NCBI RefSeq assembly: GCF_022267315.1
Contig: NZ_JAIKLE010000012.1
Location: 112,861-176,860, forward strand
From: Maribellus maritimus
GTDB lineage: Bacteria > Bacteroidota > Bacteroidia > Bacteroidales > Prolixibacteraceae
Length of the DNA stretch: 64,000 nt
Reading direction: 5' to 3'
The notes under the pieces were generated by a model. The model was not told where the DNA came from and made no database searches. It saw only the letters and a program-made list of their open reading frames with translations. Below, one piece after another: positions 24,469-33,772 of this stretch. The stretch's first letter is position 1, and every line of letters begins with the position of its first letter. The translations under genes were made by a program, and so were the position numbers.

Positions 24469-25162
24469 AATTTTTTTTAAAATAATTTCATATTTCAAGA
24501 TTAAAGCATTGACTTTAAACCAATTAACAAAATAAATAAAAATTGACCTTTAAAAAAAAATACATTTTCAGTAGAAAAATTAAAGAGACTAACGACTATT
24601 CAACTACCTGATCGCAAAATAAAGACCCAATAAAAAATCTAATTTCTGCACAAAATTAGTTTTGCAGGTAAACATTCTATGTGTTGATATCTTCTTGAAA
24701 TGCTGTTAACAAGTCCCATAAAATATTTAATAAAATTCTTTTTCAGATTTTGGCAGTAATATTGAATATTCTGAACTTGGTAATTCGATTTCCACAACCG
24801 GTTACAAGAAAAAAACAAAATAATAATTTGATTTTAAAGAGATAAGAGAGAATAGCCACCAAAGCTTTCTTACAGGAAACAAAAAATTAACTTCTAATTA
24901 ATATTTATTATAAATAAAACAATTTCATTTGCAGTACAATTTATTGCGTGAACAATATAGCTTAAAAGCAGTTGTTATATCGGCAAAAATTAAGAAACAA
25001 AAGATGGATAATATTGGCTTAACAAGCAAAACACAAACTTGTATTATCAGTTTCTACCAACAACAAAACTATTTGAATACCATACTATAATCCCGGTTAT
25101 TTATATTAAAACATTAGATATACACATAGTATTCATTTATTTTAATTCAAATCCAATTTTCT

Positions 25163-27874
25163 ATGAAAAAAACAATTTTATCATCTTTAATTTTGGCTGC
25201 ATTCAGCCTGTTTTCGCTGGCAGCTGTTGCCCAAGGAACAGTTAAAGGCGTTGTGGTCGATTCTGAAACAAATGAAGCACTCATTGGAGCAAGCGTCGTT
25301 CAAACGGGTACTACCATTGGAACGATAACAAATGCCGATGGTGAGTTCTCATTAGCAATTGATGCGGGAGAAAAAACGATTGAAATCTCTTACATTGGCT
25401 ACGACACGCATCAACAAAAGGTGAAGATTTCTTCAGGCCAAACGAATGATCTTGGGAAAATATTTCTCAAAACCAGTTCAATCTCACTGGAAGGAGTCGT
25501 GATTGTAGGGAACGGTGTAATCGACATTGCCCGCGACCGGGAAACTCCTGTTGCCGTTTCAACAATCAAGCTTGCAGAAATCCAAACAAAATCCGGAAAC
25601 CAGGAATTTCCTGAAGTAATGAAAAACACACCTTCGGTATATGTAGCAAGTCAGGCAGGAGGTTACGGTGATTCCAGAATTAACATTCGTGGTTTTGCAC
25701 AAGAAAACATTGCTTTACTTTTTAATGGCCAGCCTGTTAACGGAATGGAGGATGGCAGAGTTTATTGGTCCAACTGGCAAGGATTATCAGACGTTGCCAA
25801 TGCAATTCAGATTCAAAGAGGGCTTGGCTCATCAAAACTAGCCATCTCTTCAGTTGGAGCAACAATTAACGTTGTAACAAAGGCTACCGACCAAAAAGAA
25901 GGAGGAAGAGCTTCTGTTCTTTATGGTAACGACAATTATCAAAAATACACCGCTTCTTATTCTACAGGAATAAACGACAAGGGCTGGGGATTAAGCTTTC
26001 TACTTTCACACTGGCAGGGTGACGGATATAATGACGGCACCCAGGGACAAGGACAAACTTATTTTATATCAGTAGGATATAAACCATCGGAAAAACATTC
26101 ATTTAACTTCTCAGCAACCGGTGCGCCCCAATGGCATAACCAAAACTACTCGAAAGACATTTCGGAATATGATTTAAATAGTGATGGTAAAATAAGCAAT
26201 AAAGAACAGAGATATAACGATAACTGGGGATATAAAAATGGTGAAGTATGGAGTTGGAGAAAAAACTTTTACCATAAACCCGTTGCCAACCTTAACTGGG
26301 ACTGGAATATAGACAGTAAATCGTCTCTTTCAACTGTTCTCTATGCATCAGTCGGGCAAGGTGGTGGAACAGGCCCTTATGGATCTGGCAGCCAAGCATA
26401 TGTATACGGTAGCGACGGACAAATTGATTTTGATCAAATTATTGCGAACAATAAAGCCATCGACAGTTCTGAAGAAGATTTTAACATTGACGGAAAGACC
26501 ATTGGCAGATATGGAACAGGTGCACTTCGGCGCGCCTCAATGAACATGCACCGTTGGCTGGGAGCAGTGGTCAATTTCAACCACGACATTAATGAAAGCT
26601 TTTCTTATAACGTAGGAGCTGATTTCAGAACTTATTATGGAGAACACTTTCGACAGGTTGACAATCTGTTAGGGCTGGATGGATACTGGGATGATAATTA
26701 TAATGGTGCAGGATTTCAGGAAATGTATCCGGGAGGTGTCGTTTACACGGTAGAGCATGGTTCTTCTCCCTACAGTTTCTGGACAAAAAGAAACTCTGAA
26801 ATGGAAGCCAAACTGGATTATTACAACAACGAACGTATCTCTTATAACGGCGCATTTGGACAACTGGAATATAAAAACGAAATAATCTCTGCTTTCATAC
26901 AGGGAGCAATTTCAACTCAGGCATATCAGCGTTTTGATTACCATTCGTATTCTGATCCTGACGAACAAGTATCTGAAAAACTTCACCACGAAGGATTTAA
27001 CCTAAAAGCCGGTGGAAACTACAACATCAATGAACAACACAATGTATTTGTAAATGCAGGATATTATTCACGTCAACCATTTTTCGACGATTTATTTCTG
27101 AACTATTTAAATGATGTTAATGAAGACGTCGGCAACGAAGGCGTTTTAGGACTGGAAGCAGGATATGGTTACAGAAGCCGCGTCCTCGATGTCGACTTTA
27201 ATGCTTATTACACAAAATGGAGTGACCGCCAGATTAGACAAAGTGGTGATTTTGACAACGATGACTTTTTTGACGATGTAGCACTATTCGAGAATGTAAC
27301 GGAAAACCACATAGGTGTAGAATTAGAAATCGAAGCAAGACCGACAAGCTATTTGACTATTGGAGGTTTTGCCTCAATTGGGAACTGGGAATACGCAGGA
27401 GATGTTGACGCCAATATTTGGGACGAAGACCGTAATCCGATAGGTGGAGCCAATACACTTTATTTAAATAATGTAAAAGTGGGTGATGCAGCTCAAACTT
27501 CATTTGGGTTACTTGCAGATATCAACATAACAAAAGGATTATCTTTTGATGGAGATTACCGTTATTATACGAACCTTTATGCAGCAATCGACCCGGAAGC
27601 ATTTGATTCGCCCGACCATAGAGGTTCTTTGGAATTACCTTCTTTTGGTATTCTGGATGCCGGTTTATCTTATCGCTGGTACCTCAAAAACAATAGCGTT
27701 CTAAAAATTAGATTTAATGCAAATAACGTATTAAATAAACAGTATATATCTCAGTCAGATACCAATATCCATGCAGAATCAGGAGATCCGACCTGGGAAG
27801 GAATCCATACTGACAACACTGTGTACTTCGGAAACGGATTTACTTGGAATACCTCGGTTAGTATAAGTTTTTAA
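25163..27874 (+). CDS. TonB-dependent outer-membrane receptor with carboxypeptidase-like N-domain
   Basis: A 903-residue outer-membrane transporter. Signal peptide 1-23 (ends AVAQ); CarboxypepD-reg-like domain about 25-105 (GTVKGVVVDSETNEALIGASV, ISYIGYDTH); TonB plug about 125-235 (MKNTPSVYVASQAGGYGDSRINIRGF); a 22-strand-type barrel follows, ending in a C-terminal phenylalanine (VSISF) as in outer-membrane proteins. No SusD-like partner, FecR or sigma gene is next to it, so it is an isolated receptor and not a classical SusCD pair; the ligand could be a metal chelate, vitamin or small peptide. The gene has a long AT-rich upstream region and a bidirectional terminator downstream. Confidence 0.88.
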   Translation: MKKTILSSLILAAFSLFSLAAVAQGTVKGVVVDSETNEALIGASVVQTGTTIGTITNADGEFSLAIDAGEKTIEISYIGYDTHQQKVKISSGQTNDLGKIFLKTSSISLEGVVIVGNGVIDIARDRETPVAVSTIKLAEIQTKSGNQEFPEVMKNTPSVYVASQAGGYGDSRINIRGFAQENIALLFNGQPVNGMEDGRVYWSNWQGLSDVANAIQIQRGLGSSKLAISSVGATINVVTKATDQKEGGRASVLYGNDNYQKYTASYSTGINDKGWGLSFLLSHWQGDGYNDGTQGQGQTYFISVGYKPSEKHSFNFSATGAPQWHNQNYSKDISEYDLNSDGKISNKEQRYNDNWGYKNGEVWSWRKNFYHKPVANLNWDWNIDSKSSLSTVLYASVGQGGGTGPYGSGSQAYVYGSDGQIDFDQIIANNKAIDSSEEDFNIDGKTIGRYGTGALRRASMNMHRWLGAVVNFNHDINESFSYNVGADFRTYYGEHFRQVDNLLGLDGYWDDNYNGAGFQEMYPGGVVYTVEHGSSPYSFWTKRNSEMEAKLDYYNNERISYNGAFGQLEYKNEIISAFIQGAISTQAYQRFDYHSYSDPDEQVSEKLHHEGFNLKAGGNYNINEQHNVFVNAGYYSRQPFFDDLFLNYLNDVNEDVGNEGVLGLEAGYGYRSRVLDVDFNAYYTKWSDRQIRQSGDFDNDDFFDDVALFENVTENHIGVELEIEARPTSYLTIGGFASIGNWEYAGDVDANIWDEDRNPIGGANTLYLNNVKVGDAAQTSFGLLADINITKGLSFDGDYRYYTNLYAAIDPEAFDSPDHRGSLELPSFGILDAGLSYRWYLKNNSVLKIRFNANNVLNKQYISQSDTNIHAESGDPTWEGIHTDNTVYFGNGFTWNTSVSISF

Positions 27875-27886
27875 GAAATTACCAAA

Positions 27887-27923
27887 GCATAAAAAAAGCC
27901 GCATATTGCGGCTTTTTTTATGC
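27887..27923. terminator. Strong terminator after the TonB receptor gene
   Basis: Perfect 16-base arms GCATAAAAAAAGCCGC and GCGGCTTTTTTTATGC with a 5-base loop. The T run is inside the right arm, and the structure can act on both strands. Confidence 0.85.
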
Positions 27924-27974
27924 TTCATTTCCAAACAATTAAAACTAATCGCTGTTTTTTATTACAGGAATTCT

Positions 27975-27982
27975 TATTTTTG
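27975..27982 (+). promoter_or_regulatory. Candidate -7 element TATTTTTG of nadA
   Basis: Exact TAnnTTTG match 36 bases before the nadA ATG. No clear -33 TTG; called on the -7 match and position alone. Confidence 0.45.
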
Positions 27983-28018
27983 CCGCCAATTTGATGGGGA
28001 AATTCAGGGAGAACAAAA

Positions 28019-29011
28019 ATGGAACAATTAGTAATAAATCAGATGTTGGAAGATAAAGGATTTATCGAAGAAGCGATAGATCCAAAAATGAAACTGGTGG
28101 AAGAAATCAACCGTCTGAAGAAAGAAAAGAATGCTGTTATCCTCAGTCATTTTTATGCGGAGGGTGAATTACAGGATATTGCTGACTATGTTGGCGACAG
28201 TTTAGGCCTGGCACAGGCAGCAGCACAAACAAAAGCAGAAATGATTGTCTTTGTTGGAGTTCATTTTATGGCAGAGACAGCAAAAATAATCAACCCTTCC
28301 AAGAAGGTAATTTTACCTGATTTGAAAGCAAGTTGTTCGCTGGCTGAATCAGCTCCCGCCGACAAATTTGCAGAATTCAAAGCCAAATATCCCGACCACA
28401 AAGTTGTAACCTATATTAATGCTACAGCTGCATTAAAAACAATGTCAGACATTGTTTGCACATCGGCAAATGCAAAACAAATTGTTGAAAGTTTTCCTAA
28501 AGACCAGAAACTGATATTTGCTCCGGATAAAAATCTTGGCAATTACATTAACAGCATCACCGGACGAGAAATGGTGCTTTGGGACGGAGCCTGTATGGTA
28601 CATGAGCAATATTCAGTAGAAAAAATAATCGAATTGATGGATGAACATCCAGATGCTGAATTTATCGCTCATCCTGAATGTGAAAAGCCGGTTCTTCTTC
28701 TTGCAAAACACATTGGCTCAACAACTTCTCTACTGAAATATGTTCAGAAAAGTGACAAGAAAAAATTTGTTGTTGCAACTGAAAGCGGCATCTTACATCA
28801 AATGACAAAAGCCTGCCCCGATAAAATATTTATCCCGGCTCCATCTGCTGATTCAACCTGTGCCTGCAACGACTGCTCTTATATGAAATTAAACAACTTA
28901 CAGAAGTTGTACATCTGTTTGAAACACGAGCAACCAGAGGTAACGCTTTCAAACGAAATCATTGAAAAAGCCAGGATTCCCATTCAAAGAATGCTCGAAA
29001 TTTCAAAGTAG
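28019..29011 (+). CDS. nadA: Quinolinate synthase
   Basis: A 330-residue iron-sulfur enzyme that condenses iminoaspartate with dihydroxyacetone phosphate to quinolinate, the precursor of NAD. The three conserved cysteine ligands of the [4Fe-4S] cluster are visible: KASCSLA, WDGACMVHE and the C-terminal TCACNDCSYMKLN, with the substrate motifs ILSHFYAEGELQDIADYVGDSL and FVGVHFMAETAK. nadB and nadC are not in the window, unlike in many other genomes where nadA sits beside them. A good -7 element precedes it, and the esterase gene follows after 39 bases on the same strand. Confidence 0.95.
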   Translation: MEQLVINQMLEDKGFIEEAIDPKMKLVEEINRLKKEKNAVILSHFYAEGELQDIADYVGDSLGLAQAAAQTKAEMIVFVGVHFMAETAKIINPSKKVILPDLKASCSLAESAPADKFAEFKAKYPDHKVVTYINATAALKTMSDIVCTSANAKQIVESFPKDQKLIFAPDKNLGNYINSITGREMVLWDGACMVHEQYSVEKIIELMDEHPDAEFIAHPECEKPVLLLAKHIGSTTSLLKYVQKSDKKKFVVATESGILHQMTKACPDKIFIPAPSADSTCACNDCSYMKLNNLQKLYICLKHEQPEVTLSNEIIEKARIPIQRMLEISK

Positions 29012-29050
29012 CCAGATATTTTGTATTTTCATTTCCCAAAAATCAGCTAA

Positions 29051-29848
29051 ATGAAAATCAAAATCCTACTTCTTTTCACTTTGTTGTTTCTAAATATTTC
29101 CGGGAAATCTCAGGAAAAACCATTTGATCTATATTTGCTTATCGGCCAGTCAAACATGGCCGGGCGGGGAACTGTTGAAGCCCGGGACACTATTATTCCC
29201 GAACGAGTTTTCACTTTGGATAAAAACAACAAATGGGTTCCCGCGCAAGACCCAATTCATTTTGATAAGTCGGTAGCCGGTGTTGGACTTGGACGAACTT
29301 TTGGAATTGAAATGGCCAAAGCCAATCAGGAAAAAATTATCGGACTTATACCCTGCGCAGTTGGGGGTTCATCAATCGAAGCCTGGACTCCCGGTGGTTT
29401 CCACGACCAAACCAACTCCTATCCCTGGGATGATATGGAAAAACGACTTAAAATTGCCCTTCAAAAAGGGAAACTTAAAGGCATTTTATGGCACCAGGGA
29501 GAATCCGACTCAAATCCGGAAAAGTGTAAAACGTACAGCGAAAAACTTGAAGTCCTTATATCTGAAGTAAGAAAACTTGCCGGAGATGAAACAATCCCCT
29601 TTGTAGCAGGAGAATTGGGGCGGTTCAAAATAAAAGAGAATTCAAAAAAATTTGCGAAAGAAGGCATCTCACCGGCAAAAACCGTGGTAAAAGAAACCAA
29701 AACGCTAATGAAAAAAGATAATAACGCTGCGTTTGTTTCTTCACGAGGATTGCATCACAGAGGAGACAACACCCATTTCGACTCAAAATCTTACCGCACT
29801 TTTGGAAAAAGATATGCCGTGAAAATGACTCAGTTACAGAAAAAATAA
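29051..29848 (+). CDS. Secreted CE6/sialate O-acetylesterase-type esterase
   Basis: A 265-residue SGNH-type esterase with a signal peptide (MKIKILLLFTLLFLNISGKSQ). The nucleophile block is LLIGQSNMAGRG, the oxyanion-type glycine/asparagine block is GSSIEAWTPGG, and GILWHQGESDS is the HxGExD block that is diagnostic of the CE6/SASA family; a late block with HRGDNTHFDSKS supplies the catalytic Asp/His. Members remove acetyl groups from xylan or sialic acids, so this enzyme probably deacetylates an extracellular glycan. It is not in an obvious polysaccharide locus; the flanking genes are nadA and a methyltransferase. Confidence 0.82.
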   Translation: MKIKILLLFTLLFLNISGKSQEKPFDLYLLIGQSNMAGRGTVEARDTIIPERVFTLDKNNKWVPAQDPIHFDKSVAGVGLGRTFGIEMAKANQEKIIGLIPCAVGGSSIEAWTPGGFHDQTNSYPWDDMEKRLKIALQKGKLKGILWHQGESDSNPEKCKTYSEKLEVLISEVRKLAGDETIPFVAGELGRFKIKENSKKFAKEGISPAKTVVKETKTLMKKDNNAAFVSSRGLHHRGDNTHFDSKSYRTFGKRYAVKMTQLQKK

Positions 29849-29855
29849 CCTCAAA

Positions 29856-30503
29856 GTGCCTGAAAGCAACATAAAACTGGCTAATGAATTTGCAGATGAG
29901 TACGATAATTCAATTGCGAAAAACAATTGGACCAGCCCGCAAATTCTTTTCAAAATGATTGAAGAAAGACTTCAACCCAAATCTGCAATTCTTGATGTCG
30001 GGATTGGGACAGGAGAAAGTTCAGCACCGTTTTACCGGGCAGGCCACTCGATTACAGGAGTTGACGGCTCAAAGAAGATGCTGACAAAATGCAAAAGCAA
30101 AAACATTACGGAGAGGCTGACTCAAATTAACCTTGAAACCGAATCGTTACCATTTTCAGACAAATTTTTCGACCTTGTAATTTCCAATGGAGTGTTCCAT
30201 CTGATTTCTCCTTTAAATGATATATTTTCTGAAATCTCGCGGGTTCTAAAATACAGAGGCTATTTTGCTTTCACTTTTGAAAATGCAAACGATACTTCCG
30301 GCTACGATGAAATTGCTCCCGGAATCTGGGAAAACAAAACTCCAACCGGTGTTTTCACCTTCAAATATAACACCGGCTATATCTCTGAACTTTTGCAAAA
30401 TAACGGATTCACCGAGATTAAACAATCAACCTTTCTGGCTTTTCAAAACAAGGAACTCCGGAAAGATTTCTATTTTACTGCAGTTCTGTCTCAGTTGGAA
30501 TAG
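29856..30503 (+). CDS. Class I SAM-dependent methyltransferase
   Basis: A 215-residue cytoplasmic methyltransferase. The SAM-binding motif I is ILDVGIGTGESS, the acidic loop is ITGVDGSKKML and the post-motif region is FFDLVISNGVFHLI, followed by a strand ending SRVLKYRGYFAFTFE. The substrate could be a small molecule or a quinone-like compound; it cannot be decided. The start is GTG 29856, which is 7 bases after the esterase stop, so the two genes may be coupled. The 3' end overlaps the convergent S41 protease gene by 29 bases and no terminator lies between them. Confidence 0.75.
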   Translation: MPESNIKLANEFADEYDNSIAKNNWTSPQILFKMIEERLQPKSAILDVGIGTGESSAPFYRAGHSITGVDGSKKMLTKCKSKNITERLTQINLETESLPFSDKFFDLVISNGVFHLISPLNDIFSEISRVLKYRGYFAFTFENANDTSGYDEIAPGIWENKTPTGVFTFKYNTGYISELLQNNGFTEIKQSTFLAFQNKELRKDFYFTAVLSQLE

Positions 30504-32133
30504 AATCGGGATTATCGACAAGATTTTCCACTAACAAATTTTGCTGCGATATCTCGATTGCTCTTAACAGTGTTTTATCGATTTGTTTTATGATCGGATA
30601 AAAGCCTTCCTCGCCAATAATATTACGGGCGATGTATGCTTTCAATTGTGTTTTTATAATAAAACCAGACTCTTCAAGCCCGTCGGAGTCGCGTTTAACC
30701 CCTTGTTGCGTCGCATAACCAACAAAATCATTCAAAACATTATGGTCATCAAGATAAGTATCAAATTCATCTGCAGCTGTAAACTGAGTTAATGTCTCCC
30801 TATTCTGATCGGCGTAACGATACGCATAGGTATAAATAAGACCTTTCCTGTAAATTTTATTAAAATAATCAGAGTTTCCTGCCGTATCAGCCGGAACAAA
30901 AAAATCGGGCATAATTCCGCCACCTCCGTAAACAATTCTTCCGCCTTTTGTAGTATATTTTAATGAATCGGCAAAATGCACGCTGTCGGCAACCAGCTGC
31001 TCCATGCTGTGAAAACGTTTGTAAATATTATTGTAATATTCATCATTCCCGTCTTCGTAAGGACTCTGGATACAACGCCCACTTGGAGTATAAAACCGGG
31101 CAACCGTTAAACGGAGAGCTGAGCCATCCATCAACGGTATTTGCTCCTGTACCAGTCCCTTACCAAACGAACGCCGGCCAATCACAATCCCACGATCATT
31201 ATCCTGCATCGCTCCGGCAAATATCTCACTGGCCGATGCAGAAAATTCATCGATCAGCACGTAAACCTTGATATCTTTCCAGGTAGCTTTTGCCGATGCA
31301 TTGTAGGTTTTTCGCGGTTGATGATCCCCTTCAGTATAAAGAATAGGTTCTCCTTTTTGAAGCAACTCATCAACCATTCGAAGTACACTAACCAACGAAC
31401 CACCTGTATTTTGCCTCAAATCAATGATAACTTTTTTTGCTCCCTTATCCGAAAGTTTTTCCATTCCTTCCATATATTCATCGTAGGTAGTTTCTGCAAA
31501 ACGGCTTATTTTCATAAAACCCGTTTGTTCATCAATCATATACGAAACATCTACACTAAAAATAGGAATGTCTCCCCTGATAATTTCAAAATCCAACTCC
31601 TCGTTGTACCCTTTTCGAATAATACCAACATCAACTTTCGAATTTTTCTCTCCACGTAATAAACTAAGTACCGTTTGGTTGGCAACATCATTTCCTGCAA
31701 TAATTGAATCGTTCACCCGAACAATCCGGTCTCCAGGCAAAATCCCAACCTTGCTTGAGGGCCCACCTGAAATGACTTCTATTACACGAACTGTATCTTC
31801 CTGAATAGAGAATTGTACGCCAATTCCTGAAAAATTACCTTGCATTTCTTCCTGCACTTCCTGCATATTTCGCGCCGGAATATAGGTTGTATGCGGGTCC
31901 AGGTTCTTCAAAATCTCAGGTATCGTCTCTTCCACTATACTACTTGTATTTACACTGTCAACATAACCCTGATCGATCAAATCGAGTATGGTCGTAATCT
32001 TATTGGGGCGGCTAAAATTCATCCCAGCGAGCGTCGGATGACTATTATTTTTTAGCATATTGCCAATTAAAATTCCAATAGCTATTGAAACACCAACCAA
32101 TAAGGGTATAAATAGTGTTATCTTTCTTTTCAT
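30475..32133 (-). CDS. C-terminal processing peptidase (S41 family, CtpA-like)
   Basis: A 552-residue serine protease anchored or exported by an N-terminal hydrophobic helix (ITLFIPLLVGVSIAIGILIGNML). A PDZ domain at about 95-180 (GNFSGIGVQFSIQEDTVRVIEVISGGPSSKVGILPGD) presents C-termini to the S41 core; the catalytic Ser lies in DEFSASASEIFAGAMQD and the catalytic Lys in RSFGKGLVQE. It is expected to trim or degrade periplasmic proteins with nonpolar C-termini. The C-terminal ~150 residues form a helical extension. It follows the deaminase gene on the reverse strand by 5 bases, so they are one transcript. Confidence 0.9.
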   Translation of the reverse strand: MKRKITLFIPLLVGVSIAIGILIGNMLKNNSHPTLAGMNFSRPNKITTILDLIDQGYVDSVNTSSIVEETIPEILKNLDPHTTYIPARNMQEVQEEMQGNFSGIGVQFSIQEDTVRVIEVISGGPSSKVGILPGDRIVRVNDSIIAGNDVANQTVLSLLRGEKNSKVDVGIIRKGYNEELDFEIIRGDIPIFSVDVSYMIDEQTGFMKISRFAETTYDEYMEGMEKLSDKGAKKVIIDLRQNTGGSLVSVLRMVDELLQKGEPILYTEGDHQPRKTYNASAKATWKDIKVYVLIDEFSASASEIFAGAMQDNDRGIVIGRRSFGKGLVQEQIPLMDGSALRLTVARFYTPSGRCIQSPYEDGNDEYYNNIYKRFHSMEQLVADSVHFADSLKYTTKGGRIVYGGGGIMPDFFVPADTAGNSDYFNKIYRKGLIYTYAYRYADQNRETLTQFTAADEFDTYLDDHNVLNDFVGYATQQGVKRDSDGLEESGFIIKTQLKAYIARNIIGEEGFYPIIKQIDKTLLRAIEISQQNLLVENLVDNPDSIPTETELQ

Positions 32134-32138
32134 TTTCT

Positions 32139-32576
32139 TTAATCTTCTGAATCTGATTCTACTTGTTCTACTTCTACATTTGCTCTTCGCAACAGATTAA
32201 TACCGTCTTCCAGGCGATAGTTTTCGGTAAAAACAACCCTTTTAATTCCTGCCTGGATAATCAATTTAGAACATTCCAGGCACGGTGATGAAGTAACATA
32301 AAGCGTCGCTCCGTCGCTACTATTATTTGACTTAGCAACTTTTGTTATTGCGTTAGCTTCCGCATGTAAAACGTAAGGTTTGGTTTTATTGTTTTCATCT
32401 TCACAAATATTTTCAAAACCTGAGGGGGTTCCGTTGTAGCCATCAGAAATGATCATCTTTTCTTTAACGATAAGTGCTCCAACCTGTCTTCTTTTGCAAT
32501 AAGAATTTTGTGCCCAAATCTCAGCCATTTTCAAATACCTCTGATCTAACAGTTGTTGTTTTCTATCTTTTGCCAT
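32139..32576 (-). CDS. Deoxycytidylate deaminase (ComE/dCMP deaminase family)
   Basis: A 145-residue zinc enzyme converting dCMP to dUMP for thymidylate synthesis. The zinc and catalytic motif HAEANAI (His and Glu) and the cysteine pair SPCLECSKL are present, preceded by the substrate pocket RRQVGALIVKEKMIISDGYNGTPSGFENICED typical of dCMP deaminases. It heads an operon with the S41 protease gene; that pairing is common in this phylum. The -7 element at 32622 gives a likely start of transcription about 40 bases before the ATG. Confidence 0.9.
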   Translation of the reverse strand: MAKDRKQQLLDQRYLKMAEIWAQNSYCKRRQVGALIVKEKMIISDGYNGTPSGFENICEDENNKTKPYVLHAEANAITKVAKSNNSSDGATLYVTSSPCLECSKLIIQAGIKRVVFTENYRLEDGINLLRRANVEVEQVESDSED

Positions 32577-32621
32577 TCTTTAATTGTTATAAAATGGGTA
32601 TCCAATTTATCTGCGGGATTA

Positions 32622-32629
32622 CAAAAGTA
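32622..32629 (-). promoter_or_regulatory. Candidate -7 element of the dCMP deaminase operon
   Basis: On the reverse strand the octamer reads TACTTTTG, an exact TAnnTTTG match, 45 bases before the ATG. No -33 TTG was found at the usual distance. Confidence 0.4.
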
Positions 32630-32744
32630 ACATTGATTTTGTATAATCTGCTCATTTTAAAAAGGAAACCCTTAAAGCAAAGGTCTAAATTTTAATTCTT
32701 TAACATTTACGCAACCAAACTTTGCAGTTGTTCTCATTTTTTGA

Positions 32745-32773
32745 AACAAAAAAACCGTTTCCAAAAGAAACGG
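32745..32773 (-). terminator. Rho-independent terminator after the SPOR lipoprotein gene
   Basis: Arms CCGTTTC (32755-32761) and GAAACGG (32767-32773) with a short loop; on the reverse strand a T run follows the stem. Confidence 0.75.
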
Positions 32774-32813
32774 CTCTCTGATATCCGAAGATCAACTTTA
32801 ATTCGTTATCGTT

Positions 32814-33296
32814 TTATTCTTTAATCAACAGCCATATATCAGAATATTTCGGAAATGCCTGCCTTACCTGTGAAACCCGGGTACGTGCTTCCTGTTCGTT
32901 TTTGTAAGAGTTTACACAAACCCGGTAGTAGCCAGTTTCACTGTGAAGAATAATTGGTGTAAAACCCTCACTTAAAAGCGTTTCACGATAATTTTTAGCA
33001 TTCTCCAATTGGCTGAAAGAGCCAATGATTACAAAAAATGAGTTGGCTTCGTTGCTCACCCTGTCGGCTTGCTGCGTAAATGAAACCTGTTCCTTTCGCA
33101 TCGAAACGGGTTTTTCTTCTACCGTTTTGGGTTCTTCCTTTTTAGTAACTGTTTCGGTACTGCTTGTTGGCACCGAAAATACTTTTGGCTGAGTCGTAGG
33201 ATCGGTTGTATAAGGTGACTGTGCAGCTTGTTTTGTGGTTTTACATGCCGCCAAACCTATTACCAGTACGATTGAAATTGTAATTATTCGCTTCAT
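32814..33296 (-). CDS. SPOR-domain lipoprotein
   Basis: A 160-residue protein. Lipobox GLAAC places the mature N-terminus at Cys18, so it is anchored to the outer or inner membrane. A low-complexity Thr/Glu/Lys linker of about 60 residues is followed by a SPOR domain (FFVIIGSFSQLENAKNYRETL, GYYRVCVNSYKNEQEAR), which binds denuded peptidoglycan and usually marks septal or division-associated proteins. It is followed by a terminator. There is no adjacent division gene. Confidence 0.82.
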   Translation of the reverse strand: MKRIITISIVLVIGLAACKTTKQAAQSPYTTDPTTQPKVFSVPTSSTETVTKKEEPKTVEEKPVSMRKEQVSFTQQADRVSNEANSFFVIIGSFSQLENAKNYRETLLSEGFTPIILHSETGYYRVCVNSYKNEQEARTRVSQVRQAFPKYSDIWLLIKE

Positions 33297-33418
33297 TTTT
33301 AAAAAAATTTTCTTTTTTCATAACAAACGCACCAAGATACATAAATAGTTACCGTACGTTTTTACAAATGAACGCAAGTTTTGAACATACTATTGTTTGC
33401 AAATAACTGAAAATTGAT

Positions 33419-33700
33419 TTAACGTTTACGTTTCCGGGAACCGGCTCCACCTCCACCAAAAAAGAACATTACTCCTAAAACAAAGCCAAAATTATACCAG
33501 CCTCCTGCATTGGGAAAGGCATAAATCTCGTAATCGGTAAACAAACTGGCTAAAAAACTGAACAAAAGAATAAATCCGTGTAGCAGCCCTTTAAAAAAAC
33601 CGGGAGGATCAACAACGTCAGCAACAGAATGAGTAGCACAACTTGCCAGAAACAAAACTAAGCTCAACAGAATAACAAGAAGAAAAACTATTTTTTTCAT
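33419..33700 (-). CDS. Small lipoprotein with hydrophobic core and Gly-rich basic tail
   Basis: A 93-residue protein of unknown function, with a lipobox LASC (cysteine at residue 21) after a strong hydrophobic signal, a second hydrophobic stretch of about 15 residues (LLHGFILLFSFLASL), an aromatic YEIYAFPNAGGWYNF segment and a third hydrophobic stretch ending GGGGAGSRKRKR. Similar small lipoproteins occur scattered in Bacteroidota without assigned role. It stands alone between the SPOR lipoprotein and cysQ genes on the same strand. Confidence 0.6.
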   Translation of the reverse strand: MKKIVFLLVILLSLVLFLASCATHSVADVVDPPGFFKGLLHGFILLFSFLASLFTDYEIYAFPNAGGWYNFGFVLGVMFFFGGGGAGSRKRKR

Positions 33701-33772
33701 CGCGTTTCGTTTTAGGTTAAATTTTCAATTTAAAACAAATTTATGACGAAATGCGCAGAATAGCAGCCAATT

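Larger units (their letters stand above)
24240..25162. other. Long AT-rich intergenic region between the PadR operon and a TonB receptor gene
   Basis: About 920 bases separate two divergent genes. The left part holds the operon promoter and palindrome (see the entries at 24426 and 24446) and a ~180-base 5' leader. To the right, sequence is AT-rich with no recognisable RNA gene, riboswitch or reading frame. A small inverted repeat CTAATTT-N7-AAATTAG lies at 24639-24659 and overlaps a TAGTTTTG (24657-24664) that matches the -7 consensus, but it lacks a -33 partner. No promoter for the receptor gene could be assigned with confidence. Confidence 0.6.

Noticed and set aside
24639..24664. Inverted repeat CTAATTT/AAATTAG followed by TTTTG, possible terminator or promoter
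   Set aside because: The stem is AT-only with 7 pairs and the T run is short; there is no gene upstream on that strand and no -33 element.
25121..25137. A half-site ACACATAGTA near the TonB receptor start that resembles one arm of the PadR palindrome
   Set aside because: Only one arm plus flanks matches; the closest inverted partner (ATACTAT near 25082) is 37 bases away. It may be chance in AT-rich DNA.
25039..25245. A 68-codon frame before the TonB receptor start
   Set aside because: It overlaps the receptor's signal-peptide codons in another frame and shows low-complexity composition; judged chance.
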